From assembly GCA_030015575.1 (NCBI GenBank), contig JASDDO010000026.1, positions 68,473,433-68,537,432 of the forward strand: a stretch of DNA of 64,000 nt, in the 5' to 3' direction. Below, piece after piece: positions 1-11,259 of the stretch (within the stretch, counting starts at the first letter, position 1; each line of letters begins with the position of its first letter). The DNA is from Agapanthus africanus. Taxonomy: Eukaryota; Streptophyta; Magnoliopsida; Asparagales; Amaryllidaceae. The notes below the pieces were generated by a model. That model had not been told where the DNA came from. It saw only the letters and a list, made by a program, of their open reading frames with translations, and searched no databases. The position numbers and the translations under genes were made by a program.

Positions 1-252
1 CTCGGGAGGGGAAACGAAGAAAAATTTCTTCTTCCAATCATGAATAGAAGAGGGCAAGGCCACGACCCTGGTCCCGGCAGCGCCCCTCGGCCGCTTTCTG
101 AAAGAGAGATAGACCCATCTCGGGTCGCCCGCTCGACCACCAGGGTGACTTTTGAAGACGAGAGAAGAATCGAGAAGGGAGAGGCTGAAAGGAACCGCCT
201 GTAACTTCAGGAGGATCAAGAACCCGAGAAGGATCCTCCACGAGTTCGGCAC
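1..252 (-). pseudogene. Gypsy extra ORF ('putative gypsy type transposon' family), distal part
   Basis: The minus strand reads open from the copia junction at 252 to the window edge. It begins PNSWRILLGFLILLK and ends with a segment like DWKKKFFFVSPP, the typical layout of the plant gypsy-type transposon ORF (Pfam Transposase_28-like). The proximal part lies at 25256-25645, on the far side of the copia insertion. The frame runs on across the junction (...LAPGQLV / PNSWR...), so this was one ORF before the insertion. In related gypsy families this extra ORF lies antisense between pol and the 3' LTR, which fits the plus-strand LTR at about 26143-26808. Its function is unknown. The family assignment is from memory of the motif pattern. 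Confidence 0.7.
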
Positions 253-1082
253 TGTAGGGTTACTAGGCACACTAACAAGGCTCTACAAGGTATCGACCAT
301 GCCAAAATTAAATTTTTATGTGCCGAACAAGCCTAAGCAAGATCGTATACTAGAGTTTAGGCGAAACTAATAGTAAGTAAACAACTTTACTTCTAAGGGA
401 ACACGAAATACAACCTTTGTGGATCGGTCCTTCACTTCATTTGCTCCTTGTTGAAGTCCCTTCGCTGCGATCAATGTTCTCCCGGGCTCTTGCATGGCTT
501 CACGAGGCGAAAGATGCGACCTTGCTTGAAGTCTCCGAGGCCGAAGATGATCTACGTCGAGGGGATGCCAACTCAAGCTTCTACTTCACTAACTTGAGAA
601 TTAGTGAAGCAAACACCCTAAACTAACGTGCTAGTCTAGTAGAGGATGGAGAAATAGGAAGTGGGTTCTCTTTAGAATTTTATTTCTCACAAGCTTTCTC
701 ACTTTTAATCAAACCCTAGCAAGCTTTTTTCTTTTAACAAAATGAAGAAGAAGATGAACTAAAGAAAGAGAAGAGGATAATGATCAAGTGAGAAGGCTAA
801 CCATGGTGAGTGAGTATCATATACTAACTCTTGTAGAGCCATAACCATAGCTAATCTAAATGGTTAGGTTAATAAAAAATCTAAGGTTAAGACAAAGGTA
901 GTGGACTTTGTCAAAGCAAAGCAAGCTTCTACAAGCTTCATGCTCTTTCCAAAATTCCACCAATTTTGTAATTAGCTTAAATAATTATAACCCACCATAA
1001 AAATAGAATGGTGTATGTCTTGTACACCCATGTCATGTGTATCATCAACCATGATACTATAGAAAACACTTTTAATATATAT

Positions 1083-1123
<41 letters not shown>

Positions 1124-2496
1124 TCAAGTGTGCATGTGAGAAAATACCTAAAGTGAACAAGTGTTAGTTAATGTAAACTAGTATATCAAATATACAATTA
1201 TACAATAAATTATTAAATCAACACTTGACCTAATAATCCGGTCATATCACATATAACCGACTAACATCCAATATATCGACTTATCGAATCAACACTTGAT
1301 TCGATAACCCGACTATATCATATATAACCGATCGATACAATAAGTTACGAGAATATAATACGGTATCACATACTCGCATTATTCTCGGTCCCGCACATAT
1401 CACATATGCGCTCCTATTTCGTTTTGCCTGAGCCAGTAAAACCTCTATGTAGGACTCTGAAGACTCGTCAATACGCCGGCAATAGGTGATGATCACATCA
1501 CGCACCCACAAGCCATCAGCGGCACTAGCTGGACATAACGGCTACCCGGAGATTGAACGATCAGAAAATCAGCAAGCAAGCCCGCTCTAACTCCTGTAAA
1601 AGCCTGCCGGTAACACTTCCCGTACAGTCCGGTCTCCTCGTCTGATATGTCGCATATCAAGTCTAGGGATGGTAAACGTCAGACCCCAATAACCGATAAG
1701 TCGTGCTGATGTGAGGCTCATAACGGGTCGAGAAACTACTGGTAACACTTACCAGTAAATCTCTAAATCAGCCCTGGCCAGGGACTTCCCTGTTACGGCC
1801 ATTCGGGCACAGCGCAACATCAACCCCCAATACCGGGAGAGACAAAACCCCTCCTATCGCTCATTGACTCCATGTGACTCGGGACTAAACCCAAAAACCA
1901 CTGTTTTGCATGCCCTCATGGACGTGGTAAGGTGGAAATCAAAGCACAGTGGGAATCACACAAGACTCTATGACGATCTCGGGTTTACAGACTAACCTGC
2001 ATAAGTGTCACCAGAGAACTGCCATCTGACGTGAGGTATAATACCATCTGGGAGTTCTCGGCGAGTCCGTCCAGTGTACCCAGTCTCCACTGACCACCCG
2101 TATACTATCTCTGAAGTCAAACACCAATGGATATGGGATCATCCATCGCCCATCTCATGGGTCGAGAAGCGTATACGCTAGTCTACACTGGTATATCGAT
2201 CCCCATCTCGATACACCCACGACTAGGGACCTTGAAGGATGTACTTATGGACTACCATGTCCCCAGTAGTATGATCCGCATCATAGTCCAGGTAGTCAAG
2301 TACACATCCTAAGGGTTTTACCAACATGTAACTATAAGACAGTATAAAGAGACAAGTATACATGTTAAGATAAAGAGCAACCAGATAGCATACTATCATA
2401 TCGAGTAAGAAAGTCCTCTCTATATATGTCTAAGCATCCAATATAATATACATCATCTGTACAATACTGGCCTCTAGGGCATACATACAACTAACA
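253..2496 (-). repeat. Copia 3' LTR (2244 bp)
   Basis: This is a direct copy of 23026-25255, with a modest number of point differences scattered along its length plus a microsatellite length difference (1083-1123 versus the shorter copy near 23858-23880). The ends are TGTAGGG...CTAACA on the plus strand. The low divergence suggests a relatively recent insertion. It contains two TCAACACTTGA dyads (near 1219 and 1290) that also occur in the internal leader. Confidence 0.92.
1083..1123. repeat. (CA)n(TA)n microsatellite inside the copia 3' LTR
   Basis: A run of about 13 CA units followed by about 7 TA units. The other LTR has a clearly shorter tract at about 23858-23880, so it changed length after insertion. 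Confidence 0.95.
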
Positions 2497-2508
2497 ATCT
2501 CCCACTTG
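2497..2508 (-). other. Copia polypurine tract
   Basis: On the minus strand CAAGTGGGAGAT directly precedes the TGTTAG start of the 3' LTR. This is the usual place for the plus-strand DNA primer in copia elements. Confidence 0.7.
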
Positions 2509-2510
2509 CA

Positions 2511-2729
2511 CTAGGGCCAGCTGCTGTAGTATCGCATACCGAGCATCCCGAAGAGTCTCTCAAACTGTATCTGGGGAATGGCCTTCGTGAGTGGATCCGC
2601 TGTGTTATTCTTCGTGTCAACCCTCCTAACCTCGATCTCCCGGCGATCAACTATCTCCCGGATCAGATGATACCGCCTCAGAATATGCCTGGATCGCTAA
2701 TGGGACCTGAGTTCCTTGGCCAAAGCCAC
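2511..2729 (-). pseudogene. Copia RNase H, C-terminal piece
   Basis: The minus strand encodes the end of copia RNase H: ALAKELRSH, a TAG stop, then RSRHILRRYHLIREIV, NTADPLTKAIPQ and the terminal GMRYYSSWP with stop TAG at 2511-2513. The in-frame TAG sits where copia elements normally have Gln, consistent with a C-to-T change. The preceding part of the domain is at 17223-17567, on the other side of the Tat element. Confidence 0.88.
2725..2729. repeat. Left target-site duplication of the Tat element
   Basis: GCCAC, identical to 17218-17222. Both copies lie at the same point in the copia RNase H reading frame, so the two junctions belong to one insertion. Confidence 0.9.
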
Positions 2730-2873
2730 TGTTCCCCACCTTGTCGAAACTCGACTTTGGAGAGTGAGACCCATGAATAGTATGTAAGAGACCGTTTTAG
2801 ATCGACTTGTAGGGTCCCATTGTTCAGGAAGCAAGTTTTTTAGCCCCTGCTGCCTGAGGCTTCATCTTGCAAG

Positions 2874-3760
2874 TTGAAACGAATCGGGAGTTTTCCCGCG
2901 GAGACGCTGGTTTCTCTGCGAGCCGACACGAATCAGGAGGCTCTCATCAATGAGTGTTTGTTTCCTTGAGTTGAAGAGTTTGCTAGGGATTATTTGTTTC
3001 CCTAGCGCCAAGGATTATTTGTTTCCCTGGTGCTGAAACGAGTCGAGAATTTCCCACGGAGACACTGGTTGCTCTGCGAGTCGACGCGAATCAGGAGGCT
3101 CTTGTCAAGGATTGTTTGTTTCCCTGAGTTGAGGTATTTGCCAAGGATTATTTATTTCCCTGGTGTTGAAACAAGTCGATAATTTCCCACGGAGGCACTG
3201 GTTGCTCTGCGAGTCGACGCGAATCAGGAGGCTCTCGTCAAGGAGTGTTTGTATCCGTGAGTTGAGGTGTTTGTTAGGGATTATTTGTTTCCCTAGCGCC
3301 AAGGATTATTTGTTTCCTTGGGGTTTGAAACGAGTCGAGAATTTCCCACGGAGGCACTGATTGCTCTGCGAGTCGACGCGAATCAGGAGGCTCTCGTCAA
3401 GGAGTGTTTGTATCCGTGAGTTGAGGTGTTTGCTAGGGATTATTTGTTTCCCTAGCGCCAAGGATTATTTGTTTCCTTGGGGTTGAAACGAGTCGAAAAT
3501 TTCCCACGGAGGCACTGGTTGCTCTGCGAGTCGACGCGAATCAAGAGGCTCTCGTCAAGGAGTGTTTGTATCCGTGAGTTGAGGTGTTTGCTAGGGATTA
3601 TTTGTTTCCCCGGTGTTGAAACGGATCGAGAATTTCCCGCGGAGACACTGGTTTCTCTGCGAGTCGACGCGAATCAGGATTTTCTTCATCAAGGATGCTT
3701 GTTTTCTCGAGTCGAAGGATTTTGCCGAAGACACTGGTTTCTTCGGAGTTGAGACGAACC
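2874..3760. repeat. Tandem repeat, about six units of 130-160 bp
   Basis: Each unit starts near GTTGAAACGAGTCGAGAATT, runs through CACTGGTTGCTCTGCGAGTC and ends with one or two copies of GGATTATTTGTTTCCCT. Units start near 2874, 3031, 3164, 3324, 3481 and 3615, and the last one is divergent. Long ORFs here on both strands are by-products of the repeat. Confidence 0.9.
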
Positions 3761-4826
3761 GTCGAGATTTGGCTTCGTTTTCTGGCGGAGCCTGTTGGGA
3801 AAGTATGGTTCCCTCTTCGTTTGCGCCCTTGGATTGTATACAGGGATCGATGTGATCTCAACTGTAGGGCCAAAGTTTCATCATCATTTTTTTTGTTTTA
3901 TTTCCGCGATGCTCTATCATTTCAGCTTTTATATCGCGAAGGTCGCGATTGCCCAATCATTTTGGCTATTTTCGCGGTGCCCAATCATTTCGGCTGTTTA
4001 TTTTATTTTCACTCGCTGCTTTTGATTGCGAGTTGCCCAATCATTTTAGCTATTTTGTATGCATGCGTTTTTACTTGCTGCTTTTTATTGCAAGCTGCCC
4101 TATCATTTCGGCTATTTCGTATGCATGTGCGGCTTACCGGCTTTTCACCGTAAACCTGAAATTAGACACCGATTTCGGTATCAGCACTGCTACAACTGGG
4201 ATATTGCCAGGAGCGAATCATCATTTGTCTCCGTCGATGTTGAACAAAGGTGGCTTAGCGAACAGGGTTAATGTCCTGTCGACTAAGGCTTTTAACTTCA
4301 TGAGCCGTAAGGGTCTCACAAAGGTATTTCTCCCTACAAGTCATGAGGATTTTGTAGGTGTATTTTCTCCTTAGGAATCATGAGGATTCCTAAGTGTATG
4401 TTCCTCTGTAAGTCGTAAGGATCCTACAAGAGGGTTTTCTCCTTATAAGTCGAGAGGACTTATAAGGGTTGTTCATCATGTGCATATCCCCAGTCTCGGA
4501 TGGGACTTAGTTAGGGAAATATTTATTCGCGCCCGTGGATTGTATACAAGAGCCAGTATTGAGCTATTTGTAGGGCAATATCGAAGGTTGTGGGGGTTTG
4601 CTTAAGCACAGGTTTAGGTCTCTGTAACTTAAGACTTTCAAATCTTATGAGCCGTGAAGGTCCCATAAGAGAGTTCTCCTTACGAGTCGTGAGGATCTCG
4701 CAAGTGTATTTTCTCCTCAGGAATCGTGGGGATCCCTAAGTGTGTTGCTCCCTTGTGAGTCGTAAGGATCTCACGCGGGTGGTTTCTCCTTACAAGGTCG
4801 TGAGGACCCTGCAAGTGTTCTTTAAC

Positions 4827-5065
4827 GAGGTTGCATCCTCTCGGGTTTTCACAAACACTCGCCGGTAGTCCTGCTGTTTTTACTCACGGAGCCCTTTCGG
4901 GTTTTCATCCGTGCCCTTTTTGCTTATGGACCTACCCTTTTTTTTTACACGAGGTCGCGCCCTTTCGGGTTTTCACGAACACTCGCCGGTAGCCCTGCTG
5001 TTTTTACTCACGGAGTCCTTTCGGGCTTTCATCCGTGCCCATCTTGCTTATAGACATACCGTTTT
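4827..5065. repeat. Two tandem units of about 115 bp
   Basis: Both copies carry CTCGCCGGTAG, CCTGCTGTTTTTACTCACGGAG and CCTTTCGGG(T/C)TTTCATCCGTGCC in the same order, at about 4827-4940 and 4949-5065. This is part of the variable 3' region of the Tat element. Confidence 0.8.
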
Positions 5066-5288
5066 TATCATCATTTATATATTTTTTTATTTTCTTTTTC
5101 TCTTTTTTTTATCTCGTCAACCTAAGGATGCTGCGGTAGTAGTTTAAGGACGTTTCGGTCCGCTATTAGTTTAAGGACATTTCGGTCCGTCATGGAGAAG
5201 GCTGGCTATTGCTTATAAAGCTTGAGCTTAGGAAGATAGCGAGCGGACATAGTCGTCGTCGTCTATCATTGACCTAGGCTGTGGCTCA

Positions 5289-6356
5289 TTAAGCGTGGTA
5301 TCTCTTTAGGAAGCGACCGTTTATTGGCCTGAAAGGCCTTTCACCGTGCATATCTATGAGTAGATAGGCCCCACCCTGGTAGACCTTATCTATGATGTAT
5401 GGGCCTTCATAGTTTGGCTCAAACTTTCCTCGCTTGGCGCGATTGGGGATCATAGGCCTTTTGACCACTAGCACGAGTTCGCCTTGGTGAAATGTCCTCG
5501 GTCGGGTCAATCTTTTATATGAGCGCGTCATCTTTGCTTTATAAGCTTCCAGATTTTGTTGCGCTATGAGTCGTGTTTCTTCAAGGGCATCAAGCTCCTC
5601 AAGCCGAAGGTGAGCGTTTTCTTCGTTCGTCAGCTCGTAGTGGACTGCCACTCGTAGAGAGGGTAACTCTATCTCGAGGGGGAGTACTGCTTCCGTACCG
5701 AATACCAACGCGTACGGCGTTGTGTTTGTGGCCGTCTTGAACGTAGTTCGGTACGCCCAAAGAGCCTCTTGCAGTCTCTCGTGCCAGTCTTTCTTATTTC
5801 GGGAGACCGTCTTTTTCATGATTTTCGTCAGGGTCTTGTTCAAGGCCTCAGCTAGACCATTAGCTCGCGGATTATAAACCGAGGAATATCTCCAGTCTAT
5901 GTTATGTTGTTGCGCGAAGCGACTGATCTTGTGTCTTCTGTAGGCTGGCCCATTATCGGAGATGATCCGTCTCGGCGTTCCAAACCGGTATATGATGTGC
6001 GTTTTGCAGAAATGGAGGATATTCTCCGTCTTCACTTCTCTCAACGGCACTGCTTCTGCCCATTTAGAGAAGTAATCAGTTGTCGCCAGGATGAAGCGAT
6101 GTCCTCTAGACGATGCTGGTTCGATGGGGCCGACTATGTCAGTTCCCCACATTTCGAATGGCCAGCTAGCCACCGTCGGGTGCAGTGGATTTGGATGCTG
6201 ATGGATGAAATCCCCGTGAATTTGACATGAGTGGCTCTGCTTCGCATACTCAAGGCAGTCTTGAATCATCATGGGCCAGTAGTAGCCCATTCGTTTGATC
6301 TTCAACTTCATCTTTGGGCCTGCTTGGTGAGAACCGCAGATTCTGTCATGAACTTC
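5289..6356 (-). pseudogene. Tat integrase
   Basis: This would insert the element cDNA into host DNA. The open frame starts after the TAG at 6357 and ends KRYHA at 5289. Catalytic residues are visible: D in GTDIVGP (near 6141), D in SDNGP (near 5955) and E in NGLAEALNKT, with 35 residues between the second D and E (DD35E). Family features follow: HERLQEALWAYRTT and the C-terminal FEPNYEGPYII region. The zinc-binding segment reads KQSHSCQ where a CHSC-type pattern is usual, so one ligand appears lost. It is cut off from the upstream polyprotein by the stop at 6357-6359. Confidence 0.92.
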
Positions 6357-7867
6357 CTAAACGACTCTTTTCGCTTCGTCAGGTCCCAAGCATCTCAGCC
6401 ACAGAGAATCGAATGACCTCTTGTATAGAGTATCATTGACGAAGGCGAAAGACAGAGCTCGTTTCATGAGCTGATGTCTTGTGGACGCTTCTTCAGGCAT
6501 TCGGTAGGATTTAAAGTAATCTATGAAGACTTCTCTCCAATCCTCGGTATTTTCCCAATCTTTTACTTGCAGAGTCGTCTGCTCAGTCGCTCCCTTCTCT
6601 TCGGATGATTCCGGAGATATTTCTTCTGGGGCAAGCACCCGACGGCTTTGTACCACGATTCTAACGTCATCGAGGTTCTCGTCAGCCAGTTCTTTAGCAA
6701 GTTTGGCCAACGCGTCTGCTTTGCTGTTTTCCGCGCGCAGTATGCTTTCCAAAGTATAGGAGGGAATTTGGGTCAACAGTTGCTGCACCTTTTCGCCGTA
6801 CTTCACCAACTCCGGTTTGCACGGTTGGTAGTCACCGTTTACTTGACTAACGACCAGTTGGGAGTCTCCGTATATGAGGAGATTTTCAATTCCCATGTCG
6901 ATGGCGATCTCGAGACCTGCAATCAAAGCTTCATATTCGGCTTCATTGTTCGTCCTCGGCTCTGTTAGGGAGAAAGCAAAACGCATTATCCCTGCTTGCG
7001 GAGTTACAAAGATAAGTCCTACTCTCGATTTGATTATAGGGGTACTTTGTTTGCGCTTTTTCACGGAAGATGCTCCATCGAAATAGAGCTCCCATCGGGT
7101 ATCACCACTGTCGATTGCGTCGAACGCATGCTCGTCTGGTAGATCGCAACTCAGAGGAGAATCGGCGGGTATCGGATGCTCAGCGAGGAAGTCGGCGATG
7201 GCCTGGCCTTTCACTGCCTTGAAAGGTTGATACGTTATTGAGAACTCCATCAAGAGCAGAGCCCATTTAGTAAGTCGTCCTGTCAGTATGGCCTTCGACA
7301 TCAAATATTTAAGAGGGTCGACCTTCGAAATGAGACGGACCTCATGCGCCAATGCATAGTGCCTGAGCTTTGTTATCACGAAGATCAACGCCAGGCAATG
7401 TTTTTCAATGGGAGAGTAGTTGCTTTCTGCCCCCAGAAGAACTCGAATCAGGTAATAGAGAACTCTTTCTTTCCCTTGATCATTCTCTTGCGCCCATAAT
7501 GCGCCTAAAGAACCTTCGAGGGCGGTTGTATAAAGAATGAGAGATTTTCCCTTAACCGGAGCAGCCAACATTGGCGAGTTCTGCAGGTACTGTTTAATTT
7601 CGTCCAGCGCGCCCTGGCATTTTTGATCCCAGACGAACGGGGCTCCCTTCTTCATCAGGTGACTGTAAGGACGACACTTGCCCGAAAGGTTGGCTATAAA
7701 TCGCCGTATATATGCGAGCTTCCCTTGGAGAGACCGCAGCTGTTTGAGAGTTCTCGGCAGAGGCATTTCCATGATCGCCTTGATCTTTGATGGATCTATC
7801 TCGATGCCCCGGTGTCGGACAATGAATCCCAGGAATTTGCCCGAGGAAACTCCGAATGCACATTTGA
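6357..7867 (-). pseudogene. Tat RT thumb plus two RNase H domains
   Basis: In order: the end of RT (LRSLQGKLAYIRRFIANL), a gypsy-type RNase H whose catalytic positions look degenerate (SLILYTTALEGSLGAL), then a second, archaeal-like RNase H with its acidic residues intact: FDGASS, NNEAEYEAL, YGDSQLVV and ADALAKLA. A double RNase H is a known feature of the Tat lineage, where the second domain is thought to take over RNA removal. It is joined to the RT ORF by a frameshift in the G6 run (plus strand 7868-7873) and ends at the TAG at 6357-6359. Confidence 0.9.
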
Positions 7868-9216
7868 GGGGGGTTCATCTTCAAGTTGTACTGTCGAAGG
7901 CGTCGAAATACAGTCTTTAGATGCTCGAGATGTTCCTTGTATGATTTGCTCTTAACTACGAGGTCGTCGATATAGAACTCGACGATTTCGTGTATGAGGT
8001 CATCGAAGATCTTCGTCATGGCCCTCTGATAGGTGGCGCCGGCGTTCTTTAAACTGAAGGGCATCACTTTATAACAGAATATTCCCAAAGGGGTTCTGAA
8101 GGCGGTATGCTTCTGGTCTTCGGGATGCATCTTTATCTGATTATACCCTGATGAGCCGTCCATGAAGGAGAAAACCTCATGAGTGGACGTATTGTCTATC
8201 ATCAGTTCGGTGATTGGCACCAGGAAATTATCCTTCGGGCAGGCTTTGTTGAGATCCCGAAAGTCCACGCATATGCGCACCGTCCCATTTTTCTTCATCA
8301 CCGGGACGATGTTAGCGATCCATTCAGGATATTGAACCTCCTGGATAAAGCCAGAGTCGATTAACTTCTTGACCTCGGCGTTGATGCTCATCTCAAGCTC
8401 GAGCCGCATTCTTTTTGGTGCCTGCTTGACTGGCTTGACGTCTGGGGATATCGCCAATTTGTGCACAGCAACTTCTGGATCTAGTCCCGGCATTTCGGAA
8501 TAGCTCCATGCGAAGCAATCTCTATGCTTTACAAGAACGTCTTTTAACGCAGCAACCCTTTCTTCAGATAGCAGCTCGCTGACAAATGTCGGTCGTGGGT
8601 CGTTTAGCGTCCCCAACTCAATTTTCTTGAGGTTATCTGCGGTGGTATGTATTCCATCCTCCAGTTCTTTCGGAGTTGGCGGAAATTCTGAGATCACTTC
8701 ATCATTGCTGTTTTTGAAGCACCAGGGAAGGTTGTCCATGTTCTCGGGCCCTTCTTTTAATATTGTAATCATGTGACAAGTGTGAATCCGCTTCCGTTCC
8801 CAATGTGGAGTTGGTTCTGTTCTTGCGGCTTTGGGTTTGTGCTTCTGGGACGGTGTTACCCTCCAGTTTTCAGACAGAGCGAATTTGCCAAGCTGATACT
8901 GATCTTCGACCCAATTCTTAAAGGTGAAGCAATCTTCAAGAGGATGCCCTATTACTCGATGGTAAGAGCAATAGTTTAGGTCAGAGACTTCGCCTGCTTG
9001 TTCGGGGTGCTTGGACTCCGGCAGTGTAAGCGTCTGATGTTTTAGAGCAAGCTCAAGTATCTTCTTCGTTTTGTCCCGAGGAAACGAGTACGCTCGACCC
9101 ATTTTCTTCATGAGGGACAAATCAATAACGCTCGACTCCCGCTTGTGTGGCTTCTTAGCCCCGCTTTGTTGCTGTTGAGCGCTTTTTTGGCCTTTCGACT
9201 TATTTCTGCCTCTGCG
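7868..9216 (-). pseudogene. Tat reverse transcriptase with upstream zinc-knuckle-like module
   Basis: The ORF first carries a module with YSFPRDKTKKILELAL and YCSYHRVIGHPLEDC (C-x2-H-x4-H-x4-C, about 8900-9110). It is a near-copy of a module in gag. The RT follows: DLNKACPKDNF, FMDGSSGYNQI, AFRTPLGIFCYKVMPF and the catalytic YIDD box (about 7961-7981). A one-base change in the homopolymer at 7868-7873 throws the frame after LKMNP. A TGA at 9217-9219 separates it from the upstream linker in the same frame. Confidence 0.9.
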
Positions 9217-9789
9217 TCAAGCCTTCTTTATAACAGGTTGACAAGGAGCGGCATTTTCATCTTTCACAGCTTGTTGTAGGAGGCGTTGCGTTTTGGCTTT
9301 CTCGTAGATGGACATTTCGCGGTTATGGTCGCCCCAGACTTTTTGACCCGTTTCCCTTATAAGCTTGTCCATTTGTTCTTCGAACGACGGACTGGGCTCT
9401 TTTGCATCTGGAATTTTTACTGGTTCAGGATTAGTGTCCTCCCGTTGAGCATCCGCTTCTTCATCGAAGTCATACATGACATAGCAGCTGTTTAGTAGCT
9501 CTCGTTTCTTGGACCAGATGTATCCAAGCCCTTTTGTCTCCATTCTCCCATTAGGCAGTTTGCGTTGAGTCCCGGGAACGTTCCAGACTTTGTCATAGAA
9601 CTTGGCTTTTCGAACGGTCTGCTTGAAGGATATCCCCTGACGCTTCAGCAGCTTTTTCAAACCTTCCGTATAATATCTGGGTAGACGGATGGGTTGAAGT
9701 CTGTCTAGCGTAGGATCCGCGCCATGCCAGATTTCTTTCTCCACTCTGGTTTCTTCAGAGCGGTAGAATAAAATTGCTTTCTCGCCTTC
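9217..9789 (-). pseudogene. Tat polyprotein linker between protease and RT
   Basis: This segment lies between two in-frame TGA codons (9790-9792 and 9217-9219). It includes RLPRYYTEGLKKLLKRQGIS and an acidic stretch, then EEQMDKLIRETGQKVWGDHN. It is in the same frame as its neighbours, so both stops look like single-base decay. The EKAKTQRLLQQA end resembles the gag segment FERAKRQRLDERTE, suggesting an internal duplication. No catalytic domain is visible. Confidence 0.75.
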
Positions 9790-11259
9790 TCACCTGGGAA
9801 GGATATAGAACGTTCGCAGTTCTTCTACACTGTAGACATCAAGTGCATCCAATTCTTTACGGTGTTTAGGCGGCACCATAGCAACTTGTAGACTTTGCTC
9901 TTCATCGGCGGACGCTTGTATTGAAGGCCGAGCAGAGAATATAGCATGGATTTCATCTTCCGAGTCACTACCAAAGATCAACGTAGGAGCGGATGGTCCC
10001 GGCTTGGTGTATTGGGGAGGACCCGAATAAACTATCTCCTCTTCCTCCTCGGTATCACTGCCGAAGACAGGGATGGTAGCATTAGTTTTATTCTCCAGCT
10101 TGTGACATCTCTCCGTGTCTTCGAAATCCGGTAAGAAGTATTTGGCATCTTCGTATTTGCGGACCTCGTTCACGGAGAACAGGTTCAGTTCTCCCGCCAC
10201 GGTATACTCGAGACCGTCCTTAGAATACTTCATACACTGATGTTGTGTAGAAGGGATGACGTTATACTCGTGTAACCACGGTCGGCCGAGCAAAGCGTTG
10301 TAACATGTCTTGGCATCTATGACGTGGAATTTAATGTCCGTGACGAGCAGCCCAAAGCGTAGCGTCAGCATCACAGATCCAAGAGTCTTTGACGACTGGG
10401 AGTCGAACCCGGAGATGGTGATCTTATCCCGAGCAAGGTGCTGGACGCTCATGCAGATTTCTTTTAACACCCGCACGTTAAGGAGATTAACAGACGATCC
10501 GTTATCGATCAGGATTTTGCCTATCTTTATATCATGGCAGTATCCTGAGACGTAGAGAGGGCGATTGTGTTCGCACGTCCCAAGGAGAAGGTCTTCATCA
10601 CCGAAAGCGACATCGGCCGTGTGCACTTCCTCCAATTCATCCTTCATCTTTTCCTCAGCCAGGAACGCTTGGAATTGTTCCGGATCTTGTAGTGCCTTGA
10701 TCAATGAATCTCTCGCCTCCTTTGATAACAAAAGGGCGTCAAGAATACTGAGCTGTGAAGGCAGCTTCCTCAGATGCGCTAAGACGTTGTAATCCACCTT
10801 ATTTTTCTTTGGTGGATCTTTGGCAGTTAGCTCTTCCATGACTTGGTTATCTAGGGCGATATCTTCAGAGACCTTTTCTTTCCCTTTATCTTTTCTGTTT
10901 GAGGGTCCGAGATTCTTTTCAGGCAGCGTTCGATTCCGCAGCCGAATATTTTCGCAAACCTTCGGCTCTTCTTCTTTTCCCGAAGTGGACTCTTTAAAGA
11001 GAGGGGCAAGTTCCAGCTCCTCATCAGAATCGCTCCCGAATGTAGGCACTTGTGACCTGCCGGTGTTAACCATGCGACAATCACCGGCAGTTCTGTTAAA
11101 CCCTTCGGCTATATTTTTCCGTTCCCGACGAGTTTTACGTTTCTCCCGCTTGAAATGTTGTCGATGAGCAACATATCCTTGCCACCATTTATCGAAAGCT
11201 TTGCACTCTTGAGTGGGGTGCGAAACCTTCTGATGATATAAGCAATAGGAGGGGTGCAT
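9790..11259 (-). pseudogene. Tat aspartic protease region
   Basis: The segment starts with a third CHHC motif (YCLYHQKVSHPTQEC), then charged, disordered-looking sequence. A retroviral-type aspartic protease follows: active-site region KILIDNGSSVNLL (Asp about residue 252 of the 489-codon segment), flap-like and C-terminal elements to YNALLGRPWLHEYNVIPS. The triad is DNG rather than DTG/DSG. An N-to-D exchange of GSDSDE and GSDTEEEEE motifs repeats along the protein. A one-base loss near 11260 separates it from gag; TGA at 9790-9792 ends it. Confidence 0.85.

Larger units (their letters stand above)
2730..5081 (-). repeat. 3' terminal region of the Tat element (3' LTR expected, limits unclear)
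   Basis: Non-coding and almost wholly made of repeats. It contains units of 130-160 bp (2874-3760), several short blocks with CCAATCATTTCGGCT (about 3880-4130), blocks around GTCGTAAGGATCTC (4290-4800), two copies of a GGATTGTATAC motif (about 3830 and 4535) and a duplicated block of about 115 bp (4827-5065). The terminus TGTTCCCC resembles the last bases of the right LTR, but the sequence beyond does not. The upper limit of 5081 is a guess, placed at an AT/purine-rich stretch that could be a PPT. Confidence 0.45.

Noticed and set aside
3163..3873. ORFs with repeated VENFPRRHWLLCES peptides
   Set aside because: By-products of the 130-160-bp tandem repeat in the Tat 3' region.
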